From contig NZ_RBKU01000001.1 in assembly GCF_003633615.1 (NCBI RefSeq), forward strand, positions 5,084,001 to 5,148,000: a stretch of 64,000 nucleotides of DNA. Direction: 5' to 3'. This document shows positions 61,606 through 64,000 of the stretch, in pieces. This stretch comes from Mucilaginibacter gracilis (GTDB lineage Bacteria > Bacteroidota > Bacteroidia > Sphingobacteriales > Sphingobacteriaceae). The notes beneath the pieces were generated by a model. That model worked only from the letters and a program-made list of their open reading frames with translations, was not told the origin of the DNA and made no database searches. The first letter of the stretch is position 1. Each line of letters starts with the position of its first letter. The position numbers were made by a program, and so were the translations under genes.

Positions 61606-61656
61606 GTGTTAAGCTAATTGAGATATTGAATATCCAATAGGCATTTTATAAAAATG

Positions 61657-62640
61657 CTATTTACCATCACCTGTTTTGGCTTTCAAGGCGGCTTTTACAT
61701 CGGCCGGTAGTGCGCCAAACAGATTGATTTTTTGGCCGGCTGTTGCACCTGTCGAGGCGTTACTGGCGGCTTCTATTGCGTTAACAGTAGTAATGTATTG
61801 TGTCCAGTCGGCATTAATAGAGTTGATATTAGGTGTATTAACCGCAATAATTTTGCTCGAAGCTGTAATTCGGCTCAAATCGCCGGTTGAGGATGGTATC
61901 AATATCGCAACCTTCCAAACATAGCTTGGCACGTTAACGGCTTCGTTTGTATACTTGCTATATTTTATTGTGCTGAAGGTACCATACAAACCGGTGCCGC
62001 CTGTACCATAACTACCCATTATAATATATGCTTCCATACCGTTGCTGTTAACTTGGGTACGTATATAGTCTTCAAGGTTGCCCCAGGTTTGCTGATTATT
62101 TTGCGGAGCCTGAGGTATCATGTTAGTCATTAAAAAAGTAGCCTTGTTTGCAGTTAACGAACTTGTACGATCTGCCGAAGGGCAATCATGCCCTCTGTCG
62201 AAACCGTAGGTAGCATAATTATAGCTATCGCTTTGTACAGCAAAAAATGCGGAAGGCAAGCCTGCATAGGCTGCAAATGCATCGCTGCGTTTGGTACCGC
62301 CAATAGAAGTTTTATCCAAATGCCAGCAAACCCAGTTTGGCGTTTCTCTGGTTGAGCTATAGCTTTCTACGTAATAACCTTGATTTATTAAATAATCGTC
62401 TTTATTAACAACAACATCTGTGCTTGCAGGTGTAGGGTTGCCCAGAAAATTATTGCTGTCTTCCCCCGAAGTGGGTGGAGCATCGTTACCTACCGGAATA
62501 GTAACCGGGGTTGTTGCCGAGCCTGTACCGGAGGTGTCGGCAGCATCGGGGATGAAAGAAAAATTATCGCCCTTGTTTTTAGAACAGGACACGATAAAGG
62601 TAGCAAAGAGGGCAAAAATTAGTAAGTGTCTAAATTTCAT
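61657..62640 (-). CDS. DNA/RNA non-specific endonuclease lipoprotein (NUC1 type)
   Basis: A 327-residue lipoprotein: lipobox VSC (Cys19), a Thr/Pro/Gly linker to about 75, then a beta-beta-alpha-metal nuclease domain. The active motif is FDRGHDCPSADR (about residues 144-155, DRGH) and the metal-binding Asn is in the NMIPQAPQNNQQTWGNLE segment. It should cut DNA and RNA at the cell surface or in the periplasm, perhaps for phosphate or nucleoside scavenging. It is on the same strand as the adhesin, 128 bases upstream. Confidence 0.92.
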   Translation of the reverse strand: MKFRHLLIFALFATFIVSCSKNKGDNFSFIPDAADTSGTGSATTPVTIPVGNDAPPTSGEDSNNFLGNPTPASTDVVVNKDDYLINQGYYVESYSSTRETPNWVCWHLDKTSIGGTKRSDAFAAYAGLPSAFFAVQSDSYNYATYGFDRGHDCPSADRTSSLTANKATFLMTNMIPQAPQNNQQTWGNLEDYIRTQVNSNGMEAYIIMGSYGTGGTGLYGTFSTIKYSKYTNEAVNVPSYVWKVAILIPSSTGDLSRITASSKIIAVNTPNINSINADWTQYITTVNAIEAASNASTGATAGQKINLFGALPADVKAALKAKTGDGK

Positions 62641-62958
62641 CTATCGAAAATAAAATGTTTTACAAATAAATAGTTAAGATGTTAACTGAACGTTAAAACT
62701 TTTAAATAAACCACTAATTAACAAAAAAAATCAAAGAATAACAGGCAATTGTGCGATTTTCTTTTAAAAAAGTAAAATTTATGCATTATTCGTTATAAAT
62801 TACCCAAAATAAACAAAAAATACTCAACCTATGCGATTTTTTTTTTATACTTACCGGATATTTAACAATTAATTAAAAAACAACTAATCATAACATAATA
62901 ACTTAAACGAAAACTTACTCTAATTTCGAATCTTCAATTTTCATACAAAAAAACTCTT
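62641..62958. other. AT-rich divergent promoter region
   Basis: 318 bases between the endonuclease (minus) and the TonB receptor (plus). Very A/T-rich, with runs such as ATTTTTTTTTAT. I see no hairpin, riboswitch or clear promoter box; it must hold both divergent promoters. Confidence 0.5.
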
Positions 62959-64000
62959 ATGAGATTAATTTTACTTTTTTTCTTAGCTCTGATGTTATCC
63001 GGGGCACAGCTATTTGCGCAAAGCCGTATAACCGGCAAAATTTTCGATTCAAAAACTCAAGAAGCACTAATTGGAGCAACTGTTGTAGTTAAAGGAAGCA
63101 CCGTTGCCGCTTCGGCATCATTAGACGGTTCCTTTAAAATCACCCTCCCTGCCCCCGGCAGCGGCGTGTTGGTATTTAGCTATATTGGTTATATATCAAA
63201 AGAAATTCCGGTTTCAGAAAGTAAAAATCTCGGATCGGTTTTGCTGGTTGCTAATTCGTCGTCGTTAAACGAGGTTGTAATTAACGCTCCGGCTATTGAC
63301 CGTAAAACTCCTATAGCTGTTTCAACCGTAAATGCCGAATTTATAGAAGAAAAAGGTTCGGGTGTTGATTTTCCTCAATTACTAAAAGAAACTCCGGGTG
63401 TTATGGTTACCGAAAACGGCGGTGGTTATGGCGATTCGCGCATCAGTATCCGTGGCTTTAGTGCCAACAACGTGGCCGTGCTAATTAACGGTATACCCGT
63501 TAACGATGTTGAAAACGGCCGTGTTTACTGGAGCGATTGGGCAGGTTTAACTGATATTACATCATCAATACAGGTACAGCGCGGTATTGGAGCATCTAAG
63601 GTTGCAGCACCATCATTAGGTGGTACAATTGCTATTACAACCCGAAGCCTTGACGCGCAGCCCGGCGGTACCCTAATTGGTAGCGCGGGTAGTTTTAATG
63701 CTAATAAAGAGGGTGTATCGGTATCGTCTGGCTTAAGTGATAAAGGATGGGCAACATCTTTCCTACTATCACGTACCAACGGCGATGGTATTGCACAGGG
63801 TCTATATTTTAACGGATATAGCTACTTTGCCAACGTGAGTAAATTACTTACAAAAAGCCAAACACTATCGTTAAACATAATGGGGGCAGCGCAATTACAT
63901 GGGCAGCGTTACAACAAAAACCTAATAACAACTTATAAAAATGCTACACAGGGCCCACAATATAACTCTGATTGGGGTTATTATAATGGACAGGTACAAA
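62959..64000 (+). CDS. TonB-dependent outer-membrane receptor (C-terminus cut by window edge)
   Basis: ATG at 62959; 347 codons are visible and the frame is open at the window end. Signal about 1-20 (cleavage near LFAQS). CarboxypepD_reg-like domain about 22-105 (ITGKIFDSKTQEALIGATVVVKG). Plug about 115-225 (DFPQLLKETPGVMV, DSRISIRGFSANNVAVLINGIPVND, SIQVQRGIGASK). First barrel strands follow. It has no STN domain and is not of the SusC GVILI type, so it is a general TonB receptor, possibly for a metal chelate. No transport partner is visible. Confidence 0.93.
   Translation, partial: MRLILLFFLALMLSGAQLFAQSRITGKIFDSKTQEALIGATVVVKGSTVAASASLDGSFKITLPAPGSGVLVFSYIGYISKEIPVSESKNLGSVLLVANSSSLNEVVINAPAIDRKTPIAVSTVNAEFIEEKGSGVDFPQLLKETPGVMVTENGGGYGDSRISIRGFSANNVAVLINGIPVNDVENGRVYWSDWAGLTDITSSIQVQRGIGASKVAAPSLGGTIAITTRSLDAQPGGTLIGSAGSFNANKEGVSVSSGLSDKGWATSFLLSRTNGDGIAQGLYFNGYSYFANVSKLLTKSQTLSLNIMGAAQLHGQRYNKNLITTYKNATQGPQYNSDWGYYNGQVQ

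Noticed and set aside
1..64000. tRNA or rRNA genes
   Set aside because: No cloverleaf or rRNA-like sequence was recognised; the integration site is a protein gene end, not a tRNA.

Overview
The window is chromosomal DNA of a Bacteroidota member, most likely family Sphingobacteriaceae and Mucilaginibacter- or Pedobacter-like. I infer this from the SusC/SusD pair, the FecR/ECF-sigma pair, type IX secretion (T9SS) C-terminal domains of both types, PorP/SprF, BatA, the eukaryote/archaeal-type ProRS, and moderate-to-low G+C. No species assignment is possible by eye.

Layout. 1-7918 is core chromosome: a Tyr/Gly-rich lipoprotein (cut by the window edge), proS, a small unknown gene bracketed by GC-rich inverted repeats, a PLP trans-sulfuration enzyme, a membrane protein, a TIGR02757/DUF2400 protein with an in-frame palindromic-repeat insertion, a secreted HExxH protein, and mnmE. 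7901-about 42100 is an accretion of integrative elements at the 3' end of mnmE. Element 1 (7901-36559) carries a tyrosine recombinase, an excisionase-like HTH protein, a toprim primase, MobC and a relaxase. Its cargo is a DUF1016 nuclease, an AraC regulator, a MauE-like/small secreted peptide group, a sigma/FecR/SusC/SusD/thioredoxin locus, three T9SS-secreted proteins and an XRE regulator. The last 18 bases of mnmE recur at 36542 (16/18) and again at 39598. Element 2 (36542-39615) carries an SDR enzyme, an AraC regulator and an SDR fragment. Element 3 (39598-about 42100) is decayed: an HTH gene, an orphan CheB, a broken integrase and a frameshifted IS4-type transposase.

42237-64000 is core-like again: a DUF4199 protein, an acidic unknown, a dihydroorotase homologue lacking its metal ligands, a BatA/vWA protein and a phytoene-desaturase-like oxidoreductase. 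Then come three tiny Lys/Thr/Asp-rich lipoproteins, a divergent ECF sigma factor and a membrane protease. After these are a LOG-family protein, YqgE, pdxH, nuoC, nuoD, SprF with a 1644-residue repeat adhesin, a NUC1-type lipoprotein endonuclease, and the start of a TonB-dependent receptor (cut by the window end).

The most notable system is at 48519-51303. Upstream of each of the three lipoprotein genes and of the sigma gene there is the same bipartite sequence, GGTTAC, exactly 14 bases, then a GTATTAA-like box. This predicts an autoregulated ECF regulon. The sigma gene is translationally overlapped or closely followed by one protein that joins an anti-sigma-like N-terminal region, one membrane span and an intact trypsin-like Ser protease. 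Other notable signals are the tandem mnmE-site islands, a hairpin with three compensatory base-pair changes inside two paralogous T9SS genes, and the metal-ligand-free dihydroorotase.
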